Assembly: GCF_002272135.1 (NCBI RefSeq)
Contig: NZ_NPBF01000026.1
Span: forward strand, 26,223 to 90,222
Length of the DNA stretch: 64,000 nucleotides
Reading direction: 5' to 3'
Source of the DNA: Virgibacillus sp. 7505
Lineage (GTDB): Bacteria; Bacillota; Bacilli; Bacillales; Amphibacillaceae
A program made the translations under genes and the position numbers. Under the pieces are notes generated by a model. It was not told the origin of the DNA. It did no database searches and saw only the letters and a list, made by a program, of their open reading frames with translations. Of the stretch, positions 9,018 to 18,097 are shown in pieces; position 1 is the first letter of the stretch, and the number at the start of each line of letters is the position of its first letter.

Positions 9018-9060
9018 GAAAAGGTATACGCAAACACAAACGTTTACGTATACCTTTTTT
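9018..9060. terminator. Terminator between fucO and the convergent surface-protein gene
   Basis: AAAAGGTATACG and CGTATACCTTTT form a 12-bp stem with a 16-base loop, with A and T runs on the two sides. It probably serves both directions. Confidence 0.85.
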
Positions 9061-9177
9061 ATTGGTGGATTTATTATAATTTATCAACTTCAGATAAGTT
9101 ATTGCTCTTTAAAAGAGCATGATGTGTACGTTTAGGTAGTCTTATTGGAAATATAGAAAAAATAATAACAGAATAAA

Positions 9178-10422
9178 TTAATTAGGATACAAGACATGTG
9201 TACCATCAAAGAACATCCAGAAGGGACTTTCCCCCTTTTGCGTCAACGCTGTTGTGACAGTTATTTGTCCATCGCCAAATACGAAGTGGATATCTCCCTG
9301 GTTCCCTTGACCGTCCTCATCATAATGAAGTGTAGCTTGATTATCAGTGATTGCAATTGTTCCCTCCACAGATGCCATGCGGATTGCGTTTGGTGGTTGA
9401 TCGGATGTAACCCTCACTTGAGCTGTATTTTCATCAATCGCTTCAAAGTTCATGTAAGGTGATCCGTCATTATTACCTGTGCTCCAGAAACCATTATAGT
9501 CGGAAAGATTCTCCGTTGTAGTTTCCTCTGATACAGTTTCTGATTTTGTAGGTTCAGCGGCTTCTTCCGGTTCCACTGAGTTATCTTCTTCAGATGTTTC
9601 GGTTTCATTAGATACTTCTTCAACTGACTCTTCCTCTGTTTCTTGCTCTTCTGTAACAGTAGAATCACTTGCAGAGGCATCGTTATCAGTAGTCTCTTGT
9701 TCAGCAGTACTTTGTGTCAGCATGCCATTTGTCGAGTTGACGCCTATTTCCCAATTGGTGCTATTAGTGAAAACGTAAATCTTGTCTCCATCTGCATCAT
9801 ATTCGGAGATACTTTCAAAATCATCTTCGTATGTAGCTTGCAGAAGTGCAGCAGCTTCATCAGAAGTCAATTTAAGATCCTCTTTGGGTTGTTCGGATGA
9901 CCAATCATCTAATTTCAACTTGTTCTTGTCATTAACTAGTTTTATCGTGTAGACATATGCATTATTGTCCATATCATTCCCAGCCGCTATTGCTGTCACA
10001 ATATAATTCTCATTTTTTTTTGTAATCTCTACCCGTGAATCGAAAGCAAGGTTCGGTTTTGGATTTGCATCGCATTCACAATATGTAGCTTCGGCTAATT
10101 CTGGCATTTTATTTTCTAAGAAACTTTCCGTTGCAACAGGCTGGATAATCTCATTCAATTTATCTATATCATAATTGCCTTTTACAAAACCGTATTCCTC
10201 TTGTCCTTTTTGGAATGCGTCATACACTTGCTCAACACTTTTCTCAGCTGCTGTTTTAACTTCATCATCTGTGAATTCTTTTACTTTTTCTTCTTCTTTT
10301 GCAGCGGGTGTTTCTGCTGCAGCTTCCTTTTTTTCAGGATTGATAATTTCAGTGTACGTGTAATAACCTCCTGCACCAAGTACTGCAGCTGCTATTATTA
10401 CAGTCAATAACTTTGAGAACAT
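9178..10422 (-). CDS. Membrane-anchored protein with acidic linker, function unknown
   Basis: I do not recognise this protein. It has a single N-terminal membrane segment (LLTVIIAAAVLGAGGYYTY), an outside helical/mixed domain of about 180 residues with a CEC motif, a roughly 85-residue linker rich in Glu, Ser and Thr, and a compact C-terminal domain that begins DYNGFWSTGNNDG and ends near WMFFDGTHVLYPN, of a beta-rich, lipocalin-like look. An in-frame ATG at 10449 would lie only about 11 bases after the likely transcription start and has no ribosome site; ATG 10422 has GAGAGGG upstream and is preferred, giving 414 residues. It is monocistronic. Confidence 0.75.
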   Translation of the reverse strand: MFSKLLTVIIAAAVLGAGGYYTYTEIINPEKKEAAAETPAAKEEEKVKEFTDDEVKTAAEKSVEQVYDAFQKGQEEYGFVKGNYDIDKLNEIIQPVATESFLENKMPELAEATYCECDANPKPNLAFDSRVEITKKNENYIVTAIAAGNDMDNNAYVYTIKLVNDKNKLKLDDWSSEQPKEDLKLTSDEAAALLQATYEDDFESISEYDADGDKIYVFTNSTNWEIGVNSTNGMLTQSTAEQETTDNDASASDSTVTEEQETEEESVEEVSNETETSEEDNSVEPEEAAEPTKSETVSEETTTENLSDYNGFWSTGNNDGSPYMNFEAIDENTAQVRVTSDQPPNAIRMASVEGTIAITDNQATLHYDEDGQGNQGDIHFVFGDGQITVTTALTQKGESPFWMFFDGTHVLYPN

Positions 10423-10466
10423 ATGTCTTTTGTCCCTCTCTATTTTCATTTTGGTTCATAATACCT

Positions 10467-10472
10467 ATTATA
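10467..10472 (-). promoter_or_regulatory. TATAAT -10 element for the surface-protein gene
   Basis: A perfect TATAAT reads toward the minus-strand gene. The -35 region (TTACTT, 18-base spacing) is poor. Its place helps to choose the downstream ATG at 10422. Confidence 0.45.
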
Positions 10473-10593
10473 GAGGGAAGTATTTATTTTAAGTAAATAA
10501 TTTTCCTTTTTTAATTAAAATTAGTAGATAATGATGGTGTATATCAATATCTTTACGGAACGATTAATAAACAGAATATACAGAGGTAAAAAA

Positions 10594-11139
10594 ATGACTA
10601 TATTTAACATGAGAATAGAAACACAATATTGGCTTTCCAATGAGGAAGAAGATTTATGCTCACATGGAGAATTATATTTAGAAGTGGATGGTACTGTCAT
10701 TACACAAGCTGGCAGGGGAGAAGAATGGGGAATTAGTGAATCAGCACTAGCTTTACTTCGGACCTTGGATGCGGACTATATTAGTCATCCAGAGTGTGAG
10801 GAAGGGTTAATTCTCCATGGTTGTGGGACGATGCTGATGTCTGGATGTCCAATCTCTATCCACTGGTCAGTTCAGCACAAAGGTGACGAAGTGTTTTTGT
10901 CAGACTTCGTTAAATTTACAAGCACTAGTCTGACAGAAGGAAAGGTCGTATACCAAAATGTAAGTGTATCTGTTAAGAAAACTTTGTATAAACAAAAGAT
11001 CTTGCAGTTTGCTAAACAAGCAAAAGTATTATTCGAGAGTTCGCAGGAGAAAAAGATAGACGAGGAGTTCGACCTGGAAATGTATGAAGATTTCTGGAAA
11101 GAATACAACCACCTTCTGCAAAAGCATTCAACAGATTGA
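10594..11139 (+). CDS. Conserved hypothetical protein
   Basis: A cytoplasmic protein of 181 residues with no signal peptide or membrane segment. I do not recognise its family. Notable features are [19 protein letters not shown], a small cluster of Cys and Gly ([19 protein letters not shown]) and a charged helical C-terminus. ATG 10594 follows AGAGGT by seven bases; an upstream in-frame ATG at 10531 lacks a ribosome site. It is divergent from the anchored protein upstream and lies 97 bases before pdxS, without an obvious terminator in between. Immunity-type or SUKH-like small proteins can look similar, but no motif supports that. Confidence 0.65.
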   Translation: MTIFNMRIETQYWLSNEEEDLCSHGELYLEVDGTVITQAGRGEEWGISESALALLRTLDADYISHPECEEGLILHGCGTMLMSGCPISIHWSVQHKGDEVFLSDFVKFTSTSLTEGKVVYQNVSVSVKKTLYKQKILQFAKQAKVLFESSQEKKIDEEFDLEMYEDFWKEYNHLLQKHSTD

Positions 11140-11236
11140 ATTGTTATACTCCAACCTTGCGTGTTATACCCTGATGATATGTACAATACCCCTATCAAAC
11201 TTTTCCGACAACGGAAGAGAAATAGGAGGAGTCAAC

Positions 11237-12121
11237 ATGGCGAAAACAGGAACTGATTTAGTAAAACGTGGTATGGCGGAAATGCAAAAGGGCGGCGTCA
11301 TCATGGATGTCATAAATGCAGAACAAGCAAAAATTGCTGAAGAGGCGGGTGCAGTAGCGGTTATGGCACTTGAGCGTGTGCCTTCTGATATTCGTGCTGC
11401 TGGCGGCGTTGCGCGCATGGCGGATCCGACAATTACAGAAGAGGTATTGAATGCTGTTTCTATCCCGGTCATGGCTAAGGCTCGAATCGGACATATTGTG
11501 GAAGCTCGTGTGCTGGAAGCGATGGGCGTTGATTATATAGATGAAAGTGAAGTGCTAACACCGGCAGATGAAGAGTTTCACTTGAACAAGCGGGAATTCA
11601 CTGTACCGTTCGTATGCGGAAGCCGCGATCTTGGTGAAGCTGCCCGCCGTATCGGGGAAGGTGCTTCCATGCTTCGTACAAAAGGAGAACCCGGAACAGG
11701 TAATATCGTAGAAGCTGTACGTCATATGCGTAAGGTGCAATCCCAAGTACGCAAACTAATATCCATGGATTTGGATGAAGTGATGACATTCGCGAAAGAT
11801 CTTGGTGCACCATATGATGTATTGCTACAAATTCGTGAAGCAGGCAAGCTTCCGGTCGTAAACTTTGCTGCTGGCGGTGTGGCGACTCCTGCAGATGCCG
11901 CACTGATGATGCAGCTTGGAGCGGATGGCGTCTTTGTTGGTTCTGGTATCTTTAAGTCAGATAACCCAGCGAAATTTGCGAAAGCCATCGTTGAAGCAAC
12001 AACACATTATCAGGATTATAAACTGATTGCTGAGCTTTCCAAAGGACTTGGCACACCGATGAAAGGAATCGACATCGCAAGCCTATCTCCAGAAAACAGA
12101 ATGCAAGAACGCGGCTGGTAA
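11237..12121 (+). CDS. pdxS: Pyridoxal 5'-phosphate synthase, synthase subunit
   Basis: PdxS builds pyridoxal phosphate from ribose 5-phosphate, glyceraldehyde 3-phosphate and ammonia supplied by PdxT, within a 12+12 complex. The protein is 294 residues, the same as in B. subtilis. Asp24, Lys81 (MAKARIGH) and Lys149 ([10 protein letters not shown]) of the active site are in place, as is the phosphate-binding [15 protein letters not shown] 11237 is set by an AGGAGG site eight bases upstream; the longer open frame from 11084 overlaps the previous gene and is not translated. pdxT follows after 18 bases. Confidence 0.98.
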   Translation: MAKTGTDLVKRGMAEMQKGGVIMDVINAEQAKIAEEAGAVAVMALERVPSDIRAAGGVARMADPTITEEVLNAVSIPVMAKARIGHIVEARVLEAMGVDYIDESEVLTPADEEFHLNKREFTVPFVCGSRDLGEAARRIGEGASMLRTKGEPGTGNIVEAVRHMRKVQSQVRKLISMDLDEVMTFAKDLGAPYDVLLQIREAGKLPVVNFAAGGVATPADAALMMQLGADGVFVGSGIFKSDNPAKFAKAIVEATTHYQDYKLIAELSKGLGTPMKGIDIASLSPENRMQERGW

Positions 12122-12139
12122 GGAAAGGAGATCTGCTCA

Positions 12140-12721
12140 ATGAAAATTGGTGTGTTGGCACTTCAAGGTGCAGTGCAGGAGCATGCGCGGACAGTAGAAG
12201 CCGTCGGAGCAGAAGCTATTCTCGTCAAGCGAGTGGAACAGCTGGCAGAATTGGACGGTTTGATTTTGCCAGGCGGTGAGAGTACTGCCATGCGCAGGCT
12301 TATCGATCGGTATAATTTCCTGGAGCCATTGAGAGCTTTTGGTGAAGGGGGAAAACCAATCTTCGGTACTTGTGCAGGTATGATCCTGCTGGCAAAACGG
12401 ATCAACAATCAAGATTCGAGTCATCTTGGCTTGATGGATGTGACAGTGGAACGAAATGCTTTTGGCCGTCAGGTGGACAGCTTTGAAACGAATCTTGAAA
12501 TCAAAGGTGTGGCAGAGGATTTCCCAGCAGTATTCATTCGCGCGCCCTATATTCTCGAGGCAGGACCAGGAGTGGAAGTGCTGAGTGAAGATACGGGCCG
12601 CATCGTTGCAGCAAGAGATGGCCACTATTTGGCGACTGCTTTTCATCCGGAGCTTACTGCAGATACTCGGTTGATGGGGTACTTCCTAGAGATGGTAAAA
12701 GAAACGGCTGTAAAAGTATAA
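12140..12721 (+). CDS. pdxT: Pyridoxal 5'-phosphate synthase, glutaminase subunit
   Basis: A class I glutaminase of 193 residues that releases ammonia from glutamine for PdxS. The triad is visible as Cys78 (FGTCAGM), His169 and Glu171 (FHPEL), and the oxyanion loop is [10 protein letters not shown] has GGAAAGGAG upstream and lies 18 bases after pdxS, as in the usual pdxST operon. A terminator follows. A PLP-binding MocR regulator lies 2.4 kb downstream on the other strand, but no direct link to this operon is seen. Confidence 0.98.
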   Translation: MKIGVLALQGAVQEHARTVEAVGAEAILVKRVEQLAELDGLILPGGESTAMRRLIDRYNFLEPLRAFGEGGKPIFGTCAGMILLAKRINNQDSSHLGLMDVTVERNAFGRQVDSFETNLEIKGVAEDFPAVFIRAPYILEAGPGVEVLSEDTGRIVAARDGHYLATAFHPELTADTRLMGYFLEMVKETAVKV

Positions 12722-12735
12722 AATAGCATTTTTCC

Positions 12736-12766
12736 AAAAAGAAGATCATTTTGTGATCTTCTTTTT
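12736..12766 (+). terminator. Rho-independent terminator after pdxST
   Basis: AAAAAGAAGATCA pairs with TGATCTTCTTTTT over a 5-base loop. Confidence 0.9.
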
Positions 12767-12911
12767 GTTGTGTGGATCATTTCCCTTCCAATTCGTATCC
12801 CTTGCAATCTATTCTGCTGTGTATTATATTTTTCCTCGTTGAATATTTGATACGTCAACTAATTGGATGCAATGAGGTGGATCATCTCAACATTGCAAAG
12901 GAGACCTTAAG

Positions 12912-14207
12912 ATGGAAAACTATCAGGACCTTTTAATGAGTCAGCGTACTTTCTTCAGAAGCGGACAAACGAAAGATGTACAGTTTCGTATAGATACATT
13001 AAATAAATTGAAAAATTTAATTCAGACGCATGAACAGAGCATCCTGGACGCAGTGAAGCAGGATTTGAATAAATCTGAAATGGAAGCTAAACGGGCAGAG
13101 GTAGGGCTGGTTTTGGCTGAAATCAACTTTACTATAGAGAATTTGGAATCATGGGCTGAAACAAAAGAAGTCCCTACAGCTGCCTCCCATGAAGGTGCAA
13201 AAAGCTTCATCAAGCCAGAACCTTATGGATCTGCACTCGTAATCGCACCTTGGAATTATCCATTCCAGCTGGCGGTATCCCCATTGGTAGGAGCAATTGC
13301 TGCTGGAAACACTGCTGTATTGAAACCGTCTGAATTGACGCCGAAAACATCAGCAATACTTTCAACAATATTCAATGATAACTTCCCGGAAGAATATCTC
13401 CATGTAGTGGAAGGGGAAGTGGAAACAAGTACAGCACTGCTCAAAGAAGACTTTGATTACATTTTCTTCACCGGCAGCACGGGAGTCGGTAAAATTGTAG
13501 CAGAAGCTGCAGCTAAGCATTTGACTCCTATGACATTGGAGCTTGGCGGTAAAAGCCCGACAATTGTTCATAAGGATGCAAATTTGGATGAAGCAGCACA
13601 GCGAATTGCTCGCGGCAAATTCGCAAATGCAGGCCAAACATGTGTAGCACCAGATTACCTTCTTGTTCATAGCAGTGTGAAAGAAACACTGTTGGAAAAA
13701 CTGAAGGATGTAATAACTGCAACATACGGCGATAACATCGTCCAAAACCCGAACTTCGGACATGTGGTCAGCGAAAGACATTTTGATCGACTAGCAGGAT
13801 TCCTGAACAATGGAACAATTGCGGCAGGCGGACAATCCGACCGTTCACAGCTTATTATTGAGCCGACAATTCTTGATTCCATTTCGTGGGATGATCCAAT
13901 CATGCAGGATGAGATCTTCGGGCCAATCTTACCAGTTATCACATATGATGATCCAGCTGACATCATCGATCGAATTGTAAAACGGCCAAAACCGCTTGCA
14001 CTTTATCTATTCTCAGAAGATGAAAAATTCCAGGATGAAATCGTAAACAGCATTTCATTCGGCGGTGGTGCAATCAACGATACAATCAGCCATATGACTT
14101 CCCACTACCTTCCATTCGGAGGAGTCGGGGCAAGCGGTATGGGAGCATATCACGGTAAAGCAAGCTTTGATACTTTCTCTCATTACAAGAGCATTTTAAA
14201 ACGCTGA
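12912..14207 (+). CDS. Aldehyde dehydrogenase, class 3 type (YwdH-like)
   Basis: An NAD(P)-dependent aldehyde dehydrogenase of 431 residues in the short class-3 branch, where B. subtilis YwdH belongs. Cofactor-site APWNYPFQL, FTGSTGVGK, the catalytic Glu in LELGGKSP, the nucleophilic Cys in GQTCVAPDY and the EIFGPILP loop are all present. It lacks the long C-terminal membrane anchor of fatty-aldehyde members. The natural substrate cannot be read; medium- or long-chain aldehydes are typical for the class. ATG follows AAAGGAG by about eight bases. It stands alone between two terminators. Confidence 0.85.
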   Translation: MENYQDLLMSQRTFFRSGQTKDVQFRIDTLNKLKNLIQTHEQSILDAVKQDLNKSEMEAKRAEVGLVLAEINFTIENLESWAETKEVPTAASHEGAKSFIKPEPYGSALVIAPWNYPFQLAVSPLVGAIAAGNTAVLKPSELTPKTSAILSTIFNDNFPEEYLHVVEGEVETSTALLKEDFDYIFFTGSTGVGKIVAEAAAKHLTPMTLELGGKSPTIVHKDANLDEAAQRIARGKFANAGQTCVAPDYLLVHSSVKETLLEKLKDVITATYGDNIVQNPNFGHVVSERHFDRLAGFLNNGTIAAGGQSDRSQLIIEPTILDSISWDDPIMQDEIFGPILPVITYDDPADIIDRIVKRPKPLALYLFSEDEKFQDEIVNSISFGGGAINDTISHMTSHYLPFGGVGASGMGAYHGKASFDTFSHYKSILKR

Positions 14208-14216
14208 TATAAAAAT

Positions 14217-14260
14217 AAAAAAAGAGGAGTATGGCCGATAGGGACTGACTCCTCTTTTTT
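14217..14260. terminator. Terminator after the YwdH-like gene
   Basis: AAAAAAGAGGAGT and ACTCCTCTTTTTT form a long stem over a loop of about 17 bases. It could also end the convergent gene at 14302. Confidence 0.85.
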
Positions 14261-14301
14261 ATTTGACTACTATGAATGGGAGAAATAAGAAATAAGTAAA
14301 T

Positions 14302-14670
14302 TCAACCTAGCATTTTATCTTTTAATTTTTTGGCTAATCGAATAGCGATTACCTGAGGAATCAAAAATAGAACACTAGCAAAGATTAATAGTTGATTTGG
14401 AGTTAGAGGCTTGAAGTAGCCTCCCCAGTCTTCATTCCATGCCATTTGGCTAATGAAATAAAATGATATTATTACCGAAAAAATATTACCGATTATAAGA
14501 TAGATTGGATGGCTAAAAAGTTTCCCTAAGAAGGAAAGAAGTAAAGTTGCCACAAGCATAAGTAAATAGCCAAGCATAGAACGGTAAGTAAAATCTTGAT
14601 ACATCGAATTATAAACATAAGGAAAACAGTATAAACAAACTATTAGAATACCAACTACTGCTTTTTTCAT
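14302..14670 (-). CDS. Small membrane protein, function unknown
   Basis: About 122 residues with four hydrophobic helices (beginning AVVGILIVCLYCFPYVY) and a basic tail, KKLKDKMLG. I do not recognise the family. The start at 14670 is favoured over the in-frame ATG at 14715 because a TATAAT lies between the two and only the inner ATG has a purine-rich AAGTGAG upstream. It is monocistronic and AT-rich compared with its neighbours, which may mark it as an accessory gene. Confidence 0.6.
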   Translation of the reverse strand: MKKAVVGILIVCLYCFPYVYNSMYQDFTYRSMLGYLLMLVATLLLSFLGKLFSHPIYLIIGNIFSVIISFYFISQMAWNEDWGGYFKPLTPNQLLIFASVLFLIPQVIAIRLAKKLKDKMLG

Positions 14671-14807
14671 AGTTTCACTCACTTTATGTATTATATTAAA
14701 TTTGTTAGATTTCATATTGTATCATTTATGTAATGATTTGGATATAATTTGAAACCTTGATTCTACTTTCTGCGTATAATTAATAAAAAATAAAGGAAGT
14801 GGCATAC

Positions 14808-15011
14808 ATGCAAGAAAGAGGCTGTGTGAAGTGTGGCGGGACAGAGGTTTCTGAAAGGGAAGTTGCGATGACAGGAACTGGTCTATCGAAATTATTTGAT
14901 GTACAGCACAATCAGTTTCTTGTGATTTCTTGTACGCAATGCGGTTATTCGGAATTTTATAATAAGCAATCTTCACAGGGCAGCAATCTTTTGGATCTAT
15001 TTCTTGGTTAA
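14808..15011 (+). CDS. Zinc-ribbon protein (DUF2082-like)
   Basis: A 67-residue protein with two CxxC pairs, CVKCGG near the N-terminus and CTQCGYSEFY near residue 45, the pattern of a small zinc ribbon. The family is described as predicted nucleic-acid-binding; nothing here proves that. ATG 14808 has AAAGGAAGTGG upstream, so the GTG at 14799 inside that site is not used. A TATAAT lies at 14775-14780. The gene has its own terminator. Confidence 0.8.
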   Translation: MQERGCVKCGGTEVSEREVAMTGTGLSKLFDVQHNQFLVISCTQCGYSEFYNKQSSQGSNLLDLFLG

Positions 15012-15038
15012 AAGCTATCCGATTAGGGATAGCTTTTT
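15010..15038 (+). terminator. Rho-independent terminator after the zinc-ribbon gene
   Basis: AAAGCTATCC pairs with GGATAGCTTT over a short loop, then a T run. Confidence 0.88.
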
Positions 15039-15081
15039 CCTTGGCATTGAAAAAACATATCCCTATAGGAGAGCCGAGTTG

Positions 15082-16542
15082 TTAGAAAGTAGGCGAAGAA
15101 GAGCTTGCCGGGTGCATTGCCTGCATAATATCGCATAAAATCATGACACCTTCTTGTAATAGCTTTTCATTTGCATATGAATAGCTGAGACGGAATGTAC
15201 TATGCTCATTTTCGATGGCAAAACAAGCTGATCCTGTCAGAAAAGAGACGTGGCGCTTGTTCGCTTCATATAAAAGAACGTTGCTGTCGATCCATGCGGG
15301 CAGCTGAATCCAGATATTCAAGCCACCCTTTGGAATGTGCCATGTAACGCCTGAAGGTGCCTGCTCTGACAGTACTGCCAGCACGGTATCCCGCCGGCTC
15401 TTCAGTGCAGCTCGCAGTCGTTTCAAATGCTGCTCCATTTTGGTAGAATCCACTAATGGGAGGATTACCTTCTGCGGCAGGAGCGGGCTGCCAAGATCCA
15501 TATTTGCTTTTGCGGCATAGAGCCGCTTAAAAATCGATCCAGAAGCTGCAATAAGTCCGATCCGGCATCCTGGAGCAATCGTTTTGCTTAAGCCTTTTAA
15601 ATAAATGACATGTCCTGTTTTATCCATACTTTTGATCGGCAGCGGGGGCTTGCGGTCAAAGTAGATATCACTGAATGGATCATCCTCCATGATCAGGCAA
15701 TGATGGCTCTCTGCGATGTCGAGCAATACTTTACGACGCTGCAGCGGCATGATAGTTCCAGTCGGGTTATGGAATGTTGGTGTTGTGTAAATCAGTTTTG
15801 GTTTGTGTTTTTCACATAAGCTATGGAGCATATCTACGCGCATGCCATTTTCATCAACCGGAACCGTAAGGATTGTTGCGCCGCGGCTGCGGAAAACATC
15901 AATGGCACCTGGATAGGTCGGTGCTTCCATGATGACAACATCCCCAGGGCCGATAAACGTACGGGCGACAAGGTCGATACCTTGCTGGGATCCGCTTGTG
16001 ATCAGCAAATTTTCTGGCGTGGTTATGATTTTGGATTTCTCCATGTTTTGAGCCATTTTCTCACGTAGTGCCAGATCTCCTTGTATGCCGCCGTACTGCG
16101 AAAGAATACGGGGATTTTGCATAAATACTTGTGCAATCAACTGATCCATGTATTGATTCGGAAATAAAGCTGGATCTATCATAGAGGAAGAGAAATGATA
16201 ACTCGCATTCGAATCTTGAAAACGCGCATATTGGGAACGATGCAAATAATCGGGTATGCTCAGCTGCCAGTCAAAATCCTGTCCAGGTATACTTGGTTCT
16301 GATTGCTGCTGTGTTTTTACATACGTGCCTTTTCCCTTGCTTAATTCCAGAAATCCATCTTCTTCAAGCTGTTTATACGCCTTCATAACCGTGACGAGAC
16401 TAACCTCAAGATCTTTAGACAGCTGTCTTACAGTTGGCAGCTTTGTTCCGCCTGATAATAAACCAGAACGGATCTTATCTACGAAAGAAACATATATTTG
16501 TTTGGAAAGCGGAATAGCTTCATTTTTATTGATTGTAATCAT
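15082..16542 (-). CDS. MocR/GabR-type transcriptional regulator with aminotransferase domain
   Basis: A 486-residue fusion of an N-terminal GntR winged helix (about 1-75: PLSKQIYVSFVDKIRSG, LPTVRQLSKDLEVSLVTV) with a fold-type I aminotransferase domain. The PLP lysine is in KGLSKTIAPGCRIG, preceded by the TPTFHNPTG and EDDPFSDIYF motifs. MocR proteins sense an amine or amino acid through PLP and control an adjacent gene. It is divergent from the hypothetical gene at 16642, and the space between them holds three tandem TGTTATAG-like repeats, the arrangement used by this family. B. subtilis YisV is the most similar protein I recall. The effector is unknown. Confidence 0.88.
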   Translation of the reverse strand: MITINKNEAIPLSKQIYVSFVDKIRSGLLSGGTKLPTVRQLSKDLEVSLVTVMKAYKQLEEDGFLELSKGKGTYVKTQQQSEPSIPGQDFDWQLSIPDYLHRSQYARFQDSNASYHFSSSMIDPALFPNQYMDQLIAQVFMQNPRILSQYGGIQGDLALREKMAQNMEKSKIITTPENLLITSGSQQGIDLVARTFIGPGDVVIMEAPTYPGAIDVFRSRGATILTVPVDENGMRVDMLHSLCEKHKPKLIYTTPTFHNPTGTIMPLQRRKVLLDIAESHHCLIMEDDPFSDIYFDRKPPLPIKSMDKTGHVIYLKGLSKTIAPGCRIGLIAASGSIFKRLYAAKANMDLGSPLLPQKVILPLVDSTKMEQHLKRLRAALKSRRDTVLAVLSEQAPSGVTWHIPKGGLNIWIQLPAWIDSNVLLYEANKRHVSFLTGSACFAIENEHSTFRLSYSYANEKLLQEGVMILCDIMQAMHPASSSSPTF

Positions 16543-16558
16543 ATAAACTGCTCCTATG

Positions 16559-16592
16559 TGTTATAGCTTGTTATAGTGTGCTGTTAGTATAG
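16559..16592. promoter_or_regulatory. Tandem direct repeats, probable MocR operator
   Basis: TGTTATAG occurs at 16559-16566 and 16569-16576 with a 10-base period, and a variant TGTTAGTATAG at 16582-16592. The spacing matches one helical turn. The repeats lie between the divergent MocR gene and the 16642 gene and overlap the probable promoter of the latter (CTGTTA, 17 bases, TATACT at 16604-16609). Confidence 0.6.
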
Positions 16593-16641
16593 CATGTTTC
16601 TTGTATACTAGGTGTGATGAACGAGGGAGCAGGTGGATGAC

Positions 16642-17166
16642 ATGACAGAAAAGCATTATTTAGCCGCTAATAAAAGACTCAAGCAAGGTGATTATGGGAG
16701 CAATCCGTTGTGGATTCTTGCTGAACAAATAGATGAAAATGAGCTGAGAAAAGTCTATTTTAGACAGATGCATGAGTGGAAGGGACAGAAGTACTGGCTT
16801 ATTTATAAGACAAAAGATGATTGTCTTGGTATAACGATAGAACGTCGAAAGGAACTTGTCCTACCGCATGTTACCAATAAGTTTGTGTATGAATTGGAAT
16901 GTGCTGATGAAAGACACTCTTATGAAGCTCTCTTCCGCTTTGTAGATGAGCAACTGTGTTATGGAGAGAAGGTAGAGCTATATACTTGCTGGGATGGGGA
17001 AGAAGATGCTGACCGACTTACAGAGTGTGATACTGTGATTCAATTGGCTGCTGGTCTATACATTTCCGGAGGAGCGTCTTTTCCGATAAGCAGAGAAAAT
17101 CAGATAGCTGATCTGGCTCGGAAATTCAGATGGCGTGATCGGCAGTATGTTGTGATACAACGTTGA
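16642..17166 (+). CDS. Hypothetical protein divergent from the MocR regulator
   Basis: A soluble protein of about 174 residues, rich in charged and aromatic residues, with no membrane segment or signal. I do not recognise a domain. It opens MTEKHYLAANKRLKQGDYGSN. ATG 16642 is chosen with AGGTGG five bases upstream; an in-frame GTG at 16633 with GAGGGAG before it is the alternative. Because it shares a repeat-bearing intergenic region with the MocR gene it may be a target of that regulator, although its sequence does not suggest a transporter or a PLP enzyme. Confidence 0.65.
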   Translation: MTEKHYLAANKRLKQGDYGSNPLWILAEQIDENELRKVYFRQMHEWKGQKYWLIYKTKDDCLGITIERRKELVLPHVTNKFVYELECADERHSYEALFRFVDEQLCYGEKVELYTCWDGEEDADRLTECDTVIQLAAGLYISGGASFPISRENQIADLARKFRWRDRQYVVIQR

Positions 17167-17288
17167 TAGAGAATTACTTTTTTTATAATTTGCATTCATT
17201 GTATCAAGACTTATGCGCAAATCATGCTTCTATGGCCTGAGCTTCATCTGTTCCATCTGCTGTCACTTTAAAAGTTTTATGTTATATA

Positions 17289-17329
17289 TACTTAAAAAGA
17301 GAAAGAGCATCAGCCTTTCTCTCTTTTGC
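17289..17329. terminator. Terminator between the 16642 gene and tetR
   Basis: GAGAAAG pairs with CTTTCTC, extended by A-rich and T-rich flanks, in the convergent gap. It probably ends the minus-strand tetR transcript as well. Confidence 0.65.
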
Positions 17330-17331
17330 AT

Positions 17332-17874
17332 TCATTTCTTTAGAGCCGAACTAGGAAGGGAATCTATGATCATTGCCGCGACGGACTGAGGAGACTCTTG
17401 CAAGTCATTCTTGAACCACTGGATGATGATACTGAACATGCCGCCTGCTATGAATAACACCTCTGAGTGGTTCAGCTTTTTGCTGAAGACGGTATCTGCT
17501 TGCGAAAGGCGACTGATTGCATGTATGAAATAATCAAGAATCACCCCATGCGTATTAGCGTTTATCTGACGCTGAAGGGAAGTCGGATTGGCAGCTATTC
17601 CAGCAGTAATGTCTGCAATGACATCCTGTATATTATCTGTTGTGTTTATGTTAGAGAGCTGCTCTATTGCACGCTTGATACTTACTTCTACAGATGCATT
17701 CATCACATCATAAATTGTGTGGTAGTACTTGTAAAACGTAACCCGGGCAACTCCCGCTTTCTTACAAATCTCCGTTATCGTGATATCTTCAAGAGCGTTT
17801 TCTTCCAGTAATTGATTCAAAGCTTCCATGATATATTGCTGCGAATATAAGCTATCCTGTCTCGATTTCCTCAA
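17332..17874 (-). CDS. TetR/AcrR-family transcriptional repressor
   Basis: A 180-residue regulator with an N-terminal helix-turn-helix (about 12-58: IMEALNQLLEENALEDITITEICKKAGVARVTFYKYY) and a C-terminal ligand and dimer domain. It is divergent from an MMPL-family exporter, and a palindrome with flanking repeats lies between the two. The expected role is repression of the exporter until a ligand, perhaps a lipophilic toxic compound, binds. The C-terminus is of the type found in the DhaS-like TetR subgroup. The start is supported by a purine-rich GAAGGGAAG upstream. Confidence 0.88.
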   Translation of the reverse strand: MRKSRQDSLYSQQYIMEALNQLLEENALEDITITEICKKAGVARVTFYKYYHTIYDVMNASVEVSIKRAIEQLSNINTTDNIQDVIADITAGIAANPTSLQRQINANTHGVILDYFIHAISRLSQADTVFSKKLNHSEVLFIAGGMFSIIIQWFKNDLQESPQSVAAMIIDSLPSSALKK

Positions 17875-17944
17875 AAACTAACACTTCCCTTCGTTCTGTT
17901 CGTTTTATGTTCAATTTATCACATATTTATTGAAAGATATTGAT

Positions 17945-17981
17945 ACGTTAGTATACTTACAAATGTAAGTACAAACGTTAG
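17945..17981. promoter_or_regulatory. Probable TetR operator
   Basis: TACTTACA-AA-TGTAAGTA (17954-17971) is an 18-base inverted repeat centred between tetR and the MMPL gene. It is framed by direct copies of ACGTTAG at 17945-17951 and 17975-17981. Confidence 0.65.
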
Positions 17982-18097
17982 CGTTAATGATGAAGCAAGT
18001 TTATCCGAATGTGTAAGCAGAGTCAAACGTGCTGTGATCACAGCATCCTTACTACTAACATGTTTGTATGCAATAGAAGACACTGGAGGAGATTACA

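Noticed and set aside
11084..11236. Extended N-terminus of PdxS
   Set aside because: The added residues overlap the preceding gene, and an ideal AGGAGG site sets the start at 11237.
12137..12646. 169-codon open frame on the minus strand across pdxT
   Set aside because: It is antisense to a strongly supported pdxT and has no ribosome site or protein-like composition.
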